From positions 1-64,000 of the forward strand of contig CAKZPE010000079.1 of the NCBI GenBank assembly GCA_937138495.1: a stretch of 64,000 bases of DNA. Direction: 5' to 3'. The position numbers were made by a program, and so were the translations under genes. The notes under the pieces are model-generated. The model made no database searches. It was not told the DNA's origin and saw nothing but the letters and a program-made list of their open reading frames with translations. Below are positions 26,860 to 35,575 of this stretch, in pieces; the stretch's first letter is position 1, and each line of letters starts with the position of its first letter. Source of the stretch: an uncultured Oceanospirillaceae bacterium. GTDB lineage: Bacteria > Pseudomonadota > Gammaproteobacteria > Pseudomonadales > Balneatricaceae.

Positions 26860-28394
26860 ACAGCACCACTCAACACACAGCGCACGCCGCAGCAGACAAA
26901 AACACAGCCGCCTATCAACAGGCAGTGAATGAACTGGTCGATCAGTACTGCGTGCAGAACAGCCCTTACTACCGTCAGGCCTTTGCCCGGATCAGCGGCG
27001 CTAACCGCTTTGTTCTCAGTTTTAACCTGATGGCCGCATTACTGGGCCCGGTATGGTTTGCGGCCCGGGGATTATGGAGCTGGTTTCTGGTCTTTGTATT
27101 ACTGGAAGCATTTGCCTGCATTCAGATATCTCTGGGCCTGTTCAGTGATCTGGGAGCCGAATCCAAACTGCGGGCCGAACGGATCAGCGCCACCCTGGAG
27201 CAACGCCGTGAACAACTGGCGACAGCCATTGAAAACGGTGCAGCGAACGTGGACGGCCTCAACCGTATCGTCAACTCACTGGAAAATGCCGTACAGCAGG
27301 CACTGCAGCAGGCCCAGGCACTGGAAACCGAGCGCATGTCCCTGCTGATTTTCGGGCTGGTGCTGATGACTGTCTTTAAACTGATTCAGGGGCTGATCGC
27401 TAACCAGGCACTGGAAAAGCACTTTACCCTGTGGCGTTCCGACCGCTATCTGCCCCACGGAGTTTCTTTCCTGCGCGGCATCACCGGACTGGCAATTGTG
27501 GCCACGGTATACGGCCTGGCATCAGCACAATTCTCGTTCCCCACCACCTGGTCGGCCCTGCAAACTTTTCCGGCACCGCAAGGCATCCGTATCGGGGTCA
27601 GCGCCAGCCTGAAAGAATGGTTCGACTATGCCACAGTTGCCGGCAGTGGCTTCTTCAACAATATCACCGACAGCGTACGAATCCTGCTGGACGGTCTGGA
27701 AACCCTGTTTGTGGGCACTCCCTGGCCGGTTGTCATCCTGTTCATTGCCCTGCTTGCCTGGCAATGTGCCGGACCAAGAGTGGCAATCTTTGCGATTGCC
27801 GGCCTGATGTACCTTGGCTTTCTGGGCTTCTGGGACAAGGCGATGGCCACCGTCTCCCTGCTGGGTGCTGCCGCCTGTGTAAGTATCTCACTGGGGATTC
27901 CAATGGGTATTCTCTGTGCCCGTAAACCCCGGGTGTACACCTTCATCCGTCCGGTGCTGGACTTTATGCAGACCATGCCATCATTCGTTTACCTGATTCC
28001 GATCATCGCCTTCTTCGGTACCGGTAAACCGGCAGCCATTCTGGCCACCCTGGTATTTGGCAGCCCGCCGGTTATCCGCCTGACGGTACTGGGCTTACAG
28101 GGGGTACCGGAACACGTCCGTGAAGCAGCAATCTCTTTCGGGGCAACACCGGCATACCTGCTGTTCAAAGTAGATCTGCCACTGGCCGCCAAGACCATCA
28201 TGGCCGGGGTCAACCAAACCATCATGATGAGCCTGGCAATGGTTGTCATCGCCTCGCTGATCGGCGCAAAAGGTCTCGGGGAAGATGTACTTGAAGCCCT
28301 GCAATATGCCTCCACCGGTGAAGGTATTCTGGCGGGCTTTGCTATTCTGATCTGCTCGATGATTCTTGACCGGATCATTCAGGGCAAACGCTGA
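26856..28394 (+). CDS. tmoW: Quaternary-amine ABC transporter permease (TmoW/ProW-like) with long N-terminal extension
   Basis: The C-terminal about 200 residues are a standard binding-protein-dependent permease domain, including the EAA-type loop GVPEHVREAAISFGATPAYLLFKVDLP. The first 220 residues are unusual for ProW: two hydrophobic helices (about 58-90) lead into a coiled coil (residues about 100-155, rich in Gln/Glu/Ala), followed by another helix near 160-180. Length is 512 residues against about 350 for E. coli ProW. The role of the extension is unknown. It overlaps tmoV by four bases. Confidence 0.85.
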   Translation: MNSTTQHTAHAAADKNTAAYQQAVNELVDQYCVQNSPYYRQAFARISGANRFVLSFNLMAALLGPVWFAARGLWSWFLVFVLLEAFACIQISLGLFSDLGAESKLRAERISATLEQRREQLATAIENGAANVDGLNRIVNSLENAVQQALQQAQALETERMSLLIFGLVLMTVFKLIQGLIANQALEKHFTLWRSDRYLPHGVSFLRGITGLAIVATVYGLASAQFSFPTTWSALQTFPAPQGIRIGVSASLKEWFDYATVAGSGFFNNITDSVRILLDGLETLFVGTPWPVVILFIALLAWQCAGPRVAIFAIAGLMYLGFLGFWDKAMATVSLLGAAACVSISLGIPMGILCARKPRVYTFIRPVLDFMQTMPSFVYLIPIIAFFGTGKPAAILATLVFGSPPVIRLTVLGLQGVPEHVREAAISFGATPAYLLFKVDLPLAAKTIMAGVNQTIMMSLAMVVIASLIGAKGLGEDVLEALQYASTGEGILAGFAILICSMILDRIIQGKR

Positions 28395-28472
28395 GCATCA
28401 GTATCACGCTGCCGTGGCAACACGGCAGCGAATTCTTCTCAAACCCTTACAGATCCAGTATTCTCCTTGCCT

Positions 28473-29498
28473 ATGAATAAAGCAGTGTCCGGACAAAGCG
28501 GCGTCCGTCAGGTCGCCAAACTCGCAGGGGTCTCAGTTGCCACCGTTTCCAGGGTATTTAATCAGGCCAGCAACGTACGGCCGGATACCCGGGATAAAGT
28601 GATGGCTGCCGCCAAGCAGCTCAACTATGTTCCCAACAGCGCCGCCCGTTCCCTGACCATGAACCGCAGCTATACCATTGGCATCGTCATCCCCACCATC
28701 GACAACTCGATTTTCGCCCGCTTTATCGACGCCATTGAACAGACGCTAGCCACCCGCGGCTATGGCCTGATCGTCGCCACTTGCGGTTTTGACCGGCACT
28801 GCGAAAGCCGCCGGGTTGAAGAGTTGCTGAAAATGGGCATTGAAGGCCTGATTCTCTCCGGGGCTGAGCATGACCCGGAACTGCTTGATCTGATTGCTGC
28901 CCGAAATCTGCCGCTGGTCTGCACCAGCTTATTCGATGCAGAATATCCGTGGCCAACCATCGGCTACGACAACTACACCATGGGTAAAGCCATTGCCCGT
29001 CATCTGCTGGATCATGGCCACCGCACCTTTCACATTCTGAGTGGTCCACAGGCACTGATCGACCGGACCCGGATCAGGGTGCAGGGCATTTTGGATGAAT
29101 TGCAGGAAGCCGGTATCAGTGACGCAGCCATCAGTGAGACTGAACTGAACTTTGCTGCCGGCTGTGAAGCCGCACAGAACATACTCACGGCCCCCCTGAA
29201 TTTCACTGCCCTGCTGTGTACATCCGATGTACTGGCCATGGGCGTCCTGCTGGAAGCACCGCGTCAGGGCATTCGAATTCCGCAACAACTATCGGTAACC
29301 GGCTTTGATGATCAGGACTGGGCCGCCGTCAGCAATCCCGGGCTCACCAGTGTACATACACCGTCCCGCCGCATGGGAGATGCCACCGCACAGGCATTAA
29401 TGGACAATATCGAACAGGGACTGCCCGTCGACAGCCAGCTAATAGATTCCCATCTGGTGATACGGGGCTCCAGCGGCCCGGCCCCTTCTGCACCTTAA
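28473..29498 (+). CDS. LacI-family transcriptional regulator, probable regulator of the TMAO cluster
   Basis: The N-terminal helix-turn-helix (VRQVAKLAGVSVATVSRVFNQ) and hinge (YVPNSAARSLTMNRSYTIGIV) are typical of LacI/PurR, followed by a periplasmic-binding-protein-like ligand domain ending VIRGSSG. It is downstream of tmoW in the same direction with 78 bases between. The palindromes at 22089 and 22207 are the likely targets. The inducer could be TMAO or a product. The ATG at 28473 is used; a TTG two codons earlier gives no better context. Whether it represses or activates is not known. Confidence 0.85.
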   Translation: MNKAVSGQSGVRQVAKLAGVSVATVSRVFNQASNVRPDTRDKVMAAAKQLNYVPNSAARSLTMNRSYTIGIVIPTIDNSIFARFIDAIEQTLATRGYGLIVATCGFDRHCESRRVEELLKMGIEGLILSGAEHDPELLDLIAARNLPLVCTSLFDAEYPWPTIGYDNYTMGKAIARHLLDHGHRTFHILSGPQALIDRTRIRVQGILDELQEAGISDAAISETELNFAAGCEAAQNILTAPLNFTALLCTSDVLAMGVLLEAPRQGIRIPQQLSVTGFDDQDWAAVSNPGLTSVHTPSRRMGDATAQALMDNIEQGLPVDSQLIDSHLVIRGSSGPAPSAP

Positions 29499-29512
29499 GT
29501 TCAGGCATAAAA

Positions 29513-29536
29513 AACCATCCGACCGGATGGTTTTTT
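29513..29536. terminator. Terminator between LacI-family gene and uspE-like gene
   Basis: AACCATCC / GGATGGTT stem (29513-29520 and 29525-29532), GACC loop, A-run before and T-run after. It serves both convergent genes. Confidence 0.87.
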
Positions 29537-29554
29537 ATATACTCAGTTATCGGT

Positions 29555-30493
29555 TCAGGACTCGCTGACGTGGCACTCAAAATCAGGGTCTTTCACCACC
29601 ATGATGTCACAGTGAATAGAATCCAGAATCCGTTCAATCGTGCTGCCCACCATCAGCCGGTCAAATACGCCCCGGGCTACCGCCCCCATCACCAGTAAAT
29701 CCACATGATGCTCATCCGCATACTCCAGCATCATTCGGTGCGGGGTTCCTTCCAGCAGGTTCACCCGGGAACTGTCTGTATTCAGCCCGTACGGTTCCAG
29801 TAAAGTATCCAGCGCCCGGATATGTTCACGGCGCACTTTAACCTGCATATTTTCGAAATCCGCGATCACATGCTCATCAAAAATAGCGGAATGCGGTAAT
29901 ACATTAAAACAGTGCATCACCCGCATTTCGCCTTCAAGCTGCTGAGCAATTGCAGCACTCCAGTCCAGAATATGGCTGTCCAGCACAGCCGGCGATTCAC
30001 ATTCGTGGAAGGGATCAACCGTAGCTGCTACATGGCCACCGTCAGACCAGCTATGTTGTTTCACCAGCATTAAGGGCACCGGACACTCACGGATCAGTTG
30101 CCAGTCACTCTGGGCAAACAGAAAATGACCCAGGCGGGAATGTTTTTCGATCTGATGAATTAAAATATCCGGCTGATAGCGAAGTACCTTACGTACCAGG
30201 CTGTCAGCATGATGGCGCTCCCAGCAAACATCATAATCAACCTCGATGCCTTCTGCGGCCAGCTGCTTTGCCAGTGCTTCAAGCTCCTTTTCTGCCTGAT
30301 GCATAAAGCCGTGCTCAGCCCGGATAAGGCCTTCTTTATCGAACAGGTAACTGTTACGCAGCGACGTGTTATAGCAGCACCGGAACAACTCCACACGGGC
30401 ACCACTCGCCTCGGCCAGGCGCACGGTTTTCTCCAGCAGAAACCGATGCTCCACCCCTGCTTCAACGTTAACCAGTATCTTTTCTAAGTTCAC
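29555..30493 (-). CDS. Universal stress protein with two Usp domains (UspE-like)
   Basis: This 312-residue cytoplasmic protein contains two tandem Usp folds, as in UspE. The first domain starts MNLEKILVNVEAG. The second ends with LLVMGAVARGVFDRLMVGSTIERIL, which matches the nucleotide-binding glycine pattern of Usp proteins, and CDIMVVK. A GTG start at 30493 follows AGGAGG. UspE-type proteins assist survival under starvation and membrane stress; the exact role is unclear. Confidence 0.86.
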   Translation of the reverse strand: MNLEKILVNVEAGVEHRFLLEKTVRLAEASGARVELFRCCYNTSLRNSYLFDKEGLIRAEHGFMHQAEKELEALAKQLAAEGIEVDYDVCWERHHADSLVRKVLRYQPDILIHQIEKHSRLGHFLFAQSDWQLIRECPVPLMLVKQHSWSDGGHVAATVDPFHECESPAVLDSHILDWSAAIAQQLEGEMRVMHCFNVLPHSAIFDEHVIADFENMQVKVRREHIRALDTLLEPYGLNTDSSRVNLLEGTPHRMMLEYADEHHVDLLVMGAVARGVFDRLMVGSTIERILDSIHCDIMVVKDPDFECHVSES

Positions 30494-30580
30494 CGTCAGA
30501 CCTCCTATTCACTCAGCACCCTTTAAGCATGTATCAGCATGAGAATTTTTCAACGCTTTTTTACCGCTTCAGGCAGAACA

Positions 30581-31324
30581 TCAGGCCAGTGCCTGCACCG
30601 CTGCCCGGATAATTCCGACGGCAGAAAGCAAAATCAGCAAGGCAATCACACCCCGGCGTAACTTCTTCTCCGGTAACACCCGAAATAAACGTGCCCCAAA
30701 GAAAATGCCAATACCCATAGGTAGCAGCATAGCTACGCTTTGCCATATCAGTTCTTCATTCAGCAAACCGTGACCGGACGCGGTACCCAGGAGGATAATA
30801 TCGGTGAGTAAAAAGAACATAACCAGAGTGGCCCGCAACTCCGTCATGGTCAGATTCATGGCTGTCAGGAAGGTCGCCACCGGTAAGCCCCCCACACCCG
30901 CAGCACCGTTACAGACACCGGACACCAGCCCCAGTCCAAAAAACGGTACAGGCCCGGTGGGGCCACGGTACTGCCAGCCAACCGCCAGCAGAATGCTCAT
31001 TATCAGAATAACGCCCGAAAGCAACAGACGGATATTATCCGCAGGCATCACTACCAGCGCATAGACACCCAGCGGCGTAGCAACCAGCGTGCCGATGAGC
31101 AGATAGATCAGAATGCGCCAGGCCGTATCCCGCCAGGTGCTGAGTACCATTTGAATACTGGCTGCTATCTCCAGTACAGCAATCATAGGCACCACCTGAG
31201 ACGGGGCTAAAAACAGCGTTGCAGACGCCACCACAAGCGCAGAGAAACCGAAGCCAATACACCCCCTTACCACGCCCGCAACCCCGACAATCGCTGTCAG
31301 CATTATCCACTCAAAAAGCTCCAT
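30581..31324 (-). CDS. Sulfite exporter TauE/SafE family permease
   Basis: This integral membrane protein of 247 residues has about eight hydrophobic helices arranged as two repeats. Each repeat has the family glycine-rich start: GVVRGCIGFGFSALVVA and GLVSGVCNGAAGVGGLPVATF. TauE/SafE members export sulfite, sulfoacetate or other small anions; the substrate is not determined. GAGGAAGG precedes the ATG. A possible Fur-like sequence lies 20 bases upstream of the gene at 31344-31362. Confidence 0.88.
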   Translation of the reverse strand: MELFEWIMLTAIVGVAGVVRGCIGFGFSALVVASATLFLAPSQVVPMIAVLEIAASIQMVLSTWRDTAWRILIYLLIGTLVATPLGVYALVVMPADNIRLLLSGVILIMSILLAVGWQYRGPTGPVPFFGLGLVSGVCNGAAGVGGLPVATFLTAMNLTMTELRATLVMFFLLTDIILLGTASGHGLLNEELIWQSVAMLLPMGIGIFFGARLFRVLPEKKLRRGVIALLILLSAVGIIRAAVQALA

Positions 31325-31343
31325 CCACCTTCCTCAATAGTTG

Positions 31344-31362
31344 CTAAATGATATTTATTTTC
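31344..31362. promoter_or_regulatory. Possible Fur box between TauE-like gene and bacterioferritin
   Basis: By hand count 13 of 19 positions match the Fur consensus GATAATGATAATCATTATC. The site could affect either divergent gene. A half-match AAATGATAATG is also present near 31410. Confidence 0.35.
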
Positions 31363-31578
31363 AATCACTTAACACGAATCCTGTGCATCAGTTAGCGATA
31401 ATAATTTACAAATGATAATGGCGGCATGGTATGCAAAAACAGCATCAAAATACACCCGCAACTGTCATATAGATACGCTATATTTATGCCACCCTATTGT
31501 GCGACAGGTAGAACCAATTACAAAAATCAGCCTGTCCGACCACAGAATAAATGACAAAAGCCCGATACGGAGAATCCC

Positions 31579-32064
31579 ATGAAAGGCAGCCAAAAAGTTA
31601 TCGACGCCTTCAATATGTTGCTGGCAAACGAACTCGCCGCCATTGACCAGTACTTCGTCCATTCGCGGATGTATGACGACTGGGGCCTGGAGAAGCTATA
31701 CACCCGACTGAACCACGAAATGGAAGAAGAAACCCAGCATGCAGACTGGCTGATCAAACGTATCCTCTTCCTGGAAGGTGTGCCAAACCTGAGTAAACGC
31801 CGTGAACTGATCATCGGGCATGACGTTAAATCCATGATGGAAAATGATCTTAAGCTGGAACTGGAAGTTGTAGCAGCCGTGCGTGATGTTATCGCTACCT
31901 GTGAAGCAGAAAGGGACTATCAGAGCCGCGAGATCCTGGAAAAGCTGCTGTTTGATACCGAAGAAGATCACGTTTACTGGCTGGAACAGCAACTGGGCCT
32001 GATCGAACGTATCGGCATTGCCAATTACACCCAGTCACAGATGGGCGGCGGTGCCGGCGCATAA
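31579..32064 (+). CDS. bfr: Bacterioferritin, ferroxidase-competent subunit
   Basis: This is an iron-storage 24-mer subunit. The di-iron ferroxidase ligands are all visible: Glu18, Glu51, His54, Glu94, and E-x2-H at about 128-131 (one residue later than in E. coli because of an extra residue). The heme-ligand Met52 of E. coli Bfr is replaced by Thr (EEETQHAD). The subunit should oxidise Fe(II) but not bind the inter-subunit heme. The next gene encodes the reciprocal type, so the two probably co-assemble. Length is 161 residues; CGGAGA precedes the ATG. Confidence 0.92.
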   Translation: MKGSQKVIDAFNMLLANELAAIDQYFVHSRMYDDWGLEKLYTRLNHEMEEETQHADWLIKRILFLEGVPNLSKRRELIIGHDVKSMMENDLKLELEVVAAVRDVIATCEAERDYQSREILEKLLFDTEEDHVYWLEQQLGLIERIGIANYTQSQMGGGAGA

Positions 32065-32140
32065 CTCACAGCAACAGCCAAATATCAGAAGTGATATCAG
32101 AAGAAATATCTGACACTGATATCCGGATAAGGAATACATT

Positions 32141-32614
32141 ATGAAGGGTGACAGCCAAATTATCGCCGGCCTGAACGCCGTGCTTGCCAACGAACTGGTT
32201 GCCATTAACCAGTATTTTCTGCACGCACGCATGTTCAAAAACTGGGGCCTGGACGGACTGAATAAAGCGGATTACAAAGTATCCATTCAGAAAATGAAGA
32301 ATGCCGATAAAATCATCGAACGCGTGCTGTTCCTGGAAGGTTTGCCCAACCTGCAGGATCTGGGCCGGTTACGGATCGGTGAAGACACGGCTGAAATCAT
32401 TCAGGCCAACATGGACTTTGAACTGGAAGCATTAAAGCCGCTTAAAGACACCATCGCCAAATGTGAAGAAAAGACCGACTTCATCAGCCGTAATTTGCTT
32501 GAAAGCATTCTGGAAGAGCAGGAAGAACAGATCGACTGGCTGGAAACCCAGCAGCACCTGATTGCCAATGCAGGTATGGAAAACTATCTGCAATCTCAGC
32601 TGGATGACGACTGA
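32141..32614 (+). CDS. bfr: Bacterioferritin, heme-binding subunit with degenerate ferroxidase site
   Basis: This 157-residue bacterioferritin is very close to E. coli Bfr in the N-terminal helix (ANELVAINQYFLHARMFKNWGL). Met52, the heme ligand, is kept (IQKMKNADK). Ferroxidase ligands are changed: Glu51 to Lys, His54 to Asn, Glu127 to Gln and His130 to Gln; Glu18 and Glu94 remain. It should bind heme and accept electrons for iron release but not oxidise iron itself. It lies 76 bases after the other subunit gene, and the pair is probably an operon. Confidence 0.92.
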   Translation: MKGDSQIIAGLNAVLANELVAINQYFLHARMFKNWGLDGLNKADYKVSIQKMKNADKIIERVLFLEGLPNLQDLGRLRIGEDTAEIIQANMDFELEALKPLKDTIAKCEEKTDFISRNLLESILEEQEEQIDWLETQQHLIANAGMENYLQSQLDDD

Positions 32615-32634
32615 GCTTCCCTTCTGCAATAATG

Positions 32635-33027
32635 CTATGAAGACGTTCCCACCGCAGTGGCCAGTGTGTCACTGTGGTGCTCTTCCAGCCAGGCAAACAT
32701 TTCACGCTCCTCAAACCGCACATGTGCCCTGAGTATCCGGGCAAACTCAGCCTGCTCTTCATCACCGGTCGCAGCCACTAACCGGCGAAGTGCACAGTGA
32801 TCCTGCTCAAACTGATCTTTAAGCGCTCCGTTAAGTAATCCGCCAAACAGCTGTTCCTCTTCATCAAAATGCGCCAGTAAGTCTGCAGCATAGGTTTCAC
32901 GCATACACTGCCACTGTTCAGCAAGGGCATCAGATGACTGCTGTGCAGCATCCAGGATTCGCTTGGCATTCACCAGCGCGAGATGATGTTCTTTACTAAG
33001 AGGTGTAAGGGCGAGGGAGCGTTTCAT
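32635..33027 (-). CDS. Hemerythrin HHE-domain-like protein
   Basis: A 130-residue helical protein with the spaced His/Glu pattern of HHE hemerythrin-like domains: KEHHLAL near the N-terminus, HFDEEEQLF, DHCALRRL and HVRFEEREMF. Such proteins bind a non-heme di-iron centre and act in oxygen, NO or iron sensing or storage. It ends 20 bases from the convergent bacterioferritin gene, which fits an iron-related role. Confidence 0.78.
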   Translation of the reverse strand: MKRSLALTPLSKEHHLALVNAKRILDAAQQSSDALAEQWQCMRETYAADLLAHFDEEEQLFGGLLNGALKDQFEQDHCALRRLVAATGDEEQAEFARILRAHVRFEEREMFAWLEEHHSDTLATAVGTSS

Positions 33028-33209
33028 AACAAGAGCTCTTAAACAGGGAATTGAGAGACATCTTATAAACAGAACATTGACAGGGTCAAACAGGCATCAG
33101 GTAAAGGAAGGCTGGTACGAAGAAAACGCCGGCCATCAGCAAGAACAACAGGAATGCCTGATCAGGCAAGCGCCTTGCTTAGGCAAACTGATTATTAAGC
33201 AGCATTATA

Positions 33210-33404
33210 TCAGGCAACCTGAACGGCATTTTCTGCCAGTTCATACAGCTTATCGTTAAGAATCTTTTTCGTAACACGGGCACACTTACCGCACTGGCTG
33301 GCCACACCCAGCTCAGTAGAGAGCTGCTTCATAGTGGTTGCCCCTGCTTCGATACTGGCTTCGATTTTCTTGTCGGTAACACCGTGGCAAATGCAGACGT
33401 ACAT
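33210..33404 (-). CDS. bfd: Bacterioferritin-associated ferredoxin
   Basis: Bfd carries a [2Fe-2S] cluster and reduces bacterioferritin so that iron is released. The four cluster cysteines are visible as CICHG and QCGKC (C-x-C and C-x2-C). The ATG at 33404 gives 64 residues, exactly the length of E. coli Bfd; upstream ATGs at 33413 and 33434 are less likely. A strong Fur box lies at 33445-33463, so the gene should be induced by iron starvation. Confidence 0.93.
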   Translation of the reverse strand: MYVCICHGVTDKKIEASIEAGATTMKQLSTELGVASQCGKCARVTKKILNDKLYELAENAVQVA

Positions 33405-33444
33405 TGTATTCATTCTCATTAACAATCGCTGCACGGATATTAAT

Positions 33445-33463
33445 GTAAATGATAATGACTATC
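33445..33463. promoter_or_regulatory. Fur box upstream of bfd
   Basis: The 19-mer GTAAATGATAATGACTATC matches the Fur consensus at 15 of 19 positions by hand count, and bfd is a classical Fur-repressed gene. Confidence 0.72.
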
Positions 33464-33719
33464 AAGACTAATCAATATGAAAATGATTCACATCAATAAT
33501 GTGTCGCAGTGCCAAATTGAGTACAAAGCTGCACGTTAATTTCCGCTTTGGGTAGATTTAATCAGCCTGTTGATTTACAAACGATTTATACGCTTGTTTA
33601 ATGTAAAGCAGCCAGACACCCCTCAGTGACGGTAATGCTGAAAACAGGATGCAGCGTTCACTGAATCAGAAAAACAATTACTATACTCACACGGGACGTG
33701 AATCAGGTTAAACAGATCT
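33464..33719. other. Intergenic region between bfd and a hypothetical gene
   Basis: With the Fur box, 315 bp separate the bfd start and the next start codon. The sequence is AT-rich and no further gene, repeat or hairpin was recognised. Confidence 0.4.
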
Positions 33720-34073
33720 ATGACAGTACGCTTACCATTACCCGCAGCCAAGAAGTTAACCATCATATATAACGTTGAGTCAGGTTGCCTCGGCCCTCAG
33801 GGACCTTCGCATATTGCCCCTTTCTGCCGGTTCGCAGAAGAACAAATGGCCGACCTGCACAGTGACTTCATTCACTGGCAAATTAACCCCCGCACAGACA
33901 ACAGCAAGCCGGAAATTCAGTATTCGCTGATGAATAAACTGTTGCAGGAACACCAGGCTGAAAAGTTTCTCAGCTACTTCAATAAGAGTGTCGATGAACT
34001 GGAAACCTTTCTGCTGGGCATCATTGTGATTCTGATTGAGCAGTATCATAACGAACATCCTGAATGTAACTGA
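33720..34073 (+). CDS. Hypothetical protein, 117 residues
   Basis: I do not recognise a family. The protein is soluble in its first 80 residues (HIAPFCRFAEEQMADLHSDFIHW) and has a hydrophobic stretch near the C-terminus (ETFLLGIIVILIEQYH). Codon use resembles neighbouring genes and the frame is uninterrupted, but the ATG has only a weak ribosome binding site. It precedes a diguanylate cyclase by about 100 bases. It could be a real small gene or a chance frame. Confidence 0.5.
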   Translation: MTVRLPLPAAKKLTIIYNVESGCLGPQGPSHIAPFCRFAEEQMADLHSDFIHWQINPRTDNSKPEIQYSLMNKLLQEHQAEKFLSYFNKSVDELETFLLGIIVILIEQYHNEHPECN

Positions 34074-34177
34074 TTGCAACAAAGAAATTCCCCAAAGCGG
34101 TTAACCACAGATTCGCCCACCGGGCCGCCTGTGCTACCCTAACGCCTTAATTTGTCTGTCATTTTAAGGCCATTTCT

Positions 34178-35440
34178 TTGCTTGCTCATGCCTTCCTAAA
34201 GTCGCTGCGTTTACTGGTTCCCGGCATTCTTACCCTGATCGCCGGAATCCTGTTACAGCAGCAGGCAGCGGCTTTGCCACTGCACTATAAAGATATCGTT
34301 ACCCTGCTCCCGTATGTTCTTGGTGTGATCAGCCTGATCCTTGCCATGAGCTTCAATCAGGGCCGTCTGTTTCTGGGCACGCTCAACGCCCTGTGTTTTT
34401 ATGCCGCCATTCAGACCGAACTGCAAACCTCACTGAATCTGCCAGCCAACTTTGTATTTTTCAGTTTGCTGTGTCTGTTATTCCCGGCCCAGCAAGCATT
34501 GCTCAGCCTGTATCCGGAACGGGGGTTCAGCCCCCGGTGGGCAATCCCCAGAGCGGGGATTATCATCGTCAGTTACCTGTTACTCTGCGGCCTCAAATAC
34601 ACCCAGAGCTTCGCCGGCTGGATCAGCACTTTGCCCTCATCCATGCTGGAACTCGCATATGACCCACTGTTACTGAATCAGGTCAGCCTGGTTGTGTTTG
34701 TATCAACTCTGTTACTCAACGGCTACCTGCTGATGCGCCGCCAGAGCCTGGTAGACGCTGCCATGCTGATGATGACGCTGGCTGCTGCGGTGATGCTGGC
34801 ATTCTTTGCTCAGCCACTGGTGTCCGCCCTGTACGCCTGTTCTGCGCTGATTTTGCTGTTGTTTACTATCCTGTTTAACTCCTACAGCATGGCATTCATT
34901 GATGAACTGACCGGGCTGCCTGGCCGCCGTGCGCTGGAAAACCAGCTCGCCAGCGTCGGCAAACACTATACTCTGGCGATGGTCGACGTTGATCACTTCA
35001 AAAAATTTAATGATACCTACGGGCATGACGTGGGAGATCAGGTGTTAAGAATGGTCGCCAGCCAGATGCGCCAGGCAGCAAAAGGCGCGCAGGTCTTCCG
35101 TTATGGGGGAGAAGAATTCACCATCCTGTTTAAAGGCAAAGACGAAGCGGCAGCCTGGCATACCGCCGAGCGGGTCCGTGAAGCGGTGGCTGGATACCCC
35201 ATGTATATCCGTGGCGATAACCGCCCGGAAGATGCCGACGAAGGCAAACATCAGCGCCGCTCCGACAAACCTGAATCCGACTACGTTCAGGTATGTATCA
35301 GCCTGGGTTTATGCCAGAACACCGATGACCTTGCCGACAGCAGTGCCGTACTTAAAGCCGCAGATGAGGCTTTATATAAAGCCAAACAGATGGGCCGTAA
35401 CCGCACCATTGGCCGGCAAACCGGCATCACCAACGAATAA
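34178..35440 (+). CDS. Membrane diguanylate cyclase (GGDEF)
   Basis: The N-terminal about 230 residues form seven to eight hydrophobic helices with no named sensor domain. A GGDEF domain follows, starting DELTGLPGRRALE. The catalytic motif is GGEEF at residues 310-314 and the metal-binding DVDHFKKFNDTYGH is intact. The RxxD I-site is absent. A charged insertion (RGDNRPEDADEGKHQRRSDKPESD) interrupts the domain after GGEEF, which is unusual. No in-frame ATG is available early, so TTG at 34178 is used; AAGG lies upstream. Confidence 0.85.
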   Translation: MLAHAFLKSLRLLVPGILTLIAGILLQQQAAALPLHYKDIVTLLPYVLGVISLILAMSFNQGRLFLGTLNALCFYAAIQTELQTSLNLPANFVFFSLLCLLFPAQQALLSLYPERGFSPRWAIPRAGIIIVSYLLLCGLKYTQSFAGWISTLPSSMLELAYDPLLLNQVSLVVFVSTLLLNGYLLMRRQSLVDAAMLMMTLAAAVMLAFFAQPLVSALYACSALILLLFTILFNSYSMAFIDELTGLPGRRALENQLASVGKHYTLAMVDVDHFKKFNDTYGHDVGDQVLRMVASQMRQAAKGAQVFRYGGEEFTILFKGKDEAAAWHTAERVREAVAGYPMYIRGDNRPEDADEGKHQRRSDKPESDYVQVCISLGLCQNTDDLADSSAVLKAADEALYKAKQMGRNRTIGRQTGITNE

Positions 35441-35575
35441 CCACAACCGCTGTACACCCTATTCCGGCCGGGTCTGGCAGATACAATCCAGACCCGGTTG
35501 AAATAAATTCACTCGATATTTTCCATGAGTGGCCGATAGTAAAGGGATCGTTAAACCCATTCAGAGACCGGTACT

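Noticed and set aside
27431..27925. Alternative plus-strand frame inside the permease gene
   Set aside because: It is a shifted frame of the permease coding sequence, rich in His/Cys/Arg as expected for a shadow frame.
33150..33185. Palindrome GCCTGATCAGGC as terminator of bfd
   Set aside because: It is a perfect 12-bp palindrome without loop and without a T-run on the minus strand, so termination is not supported.
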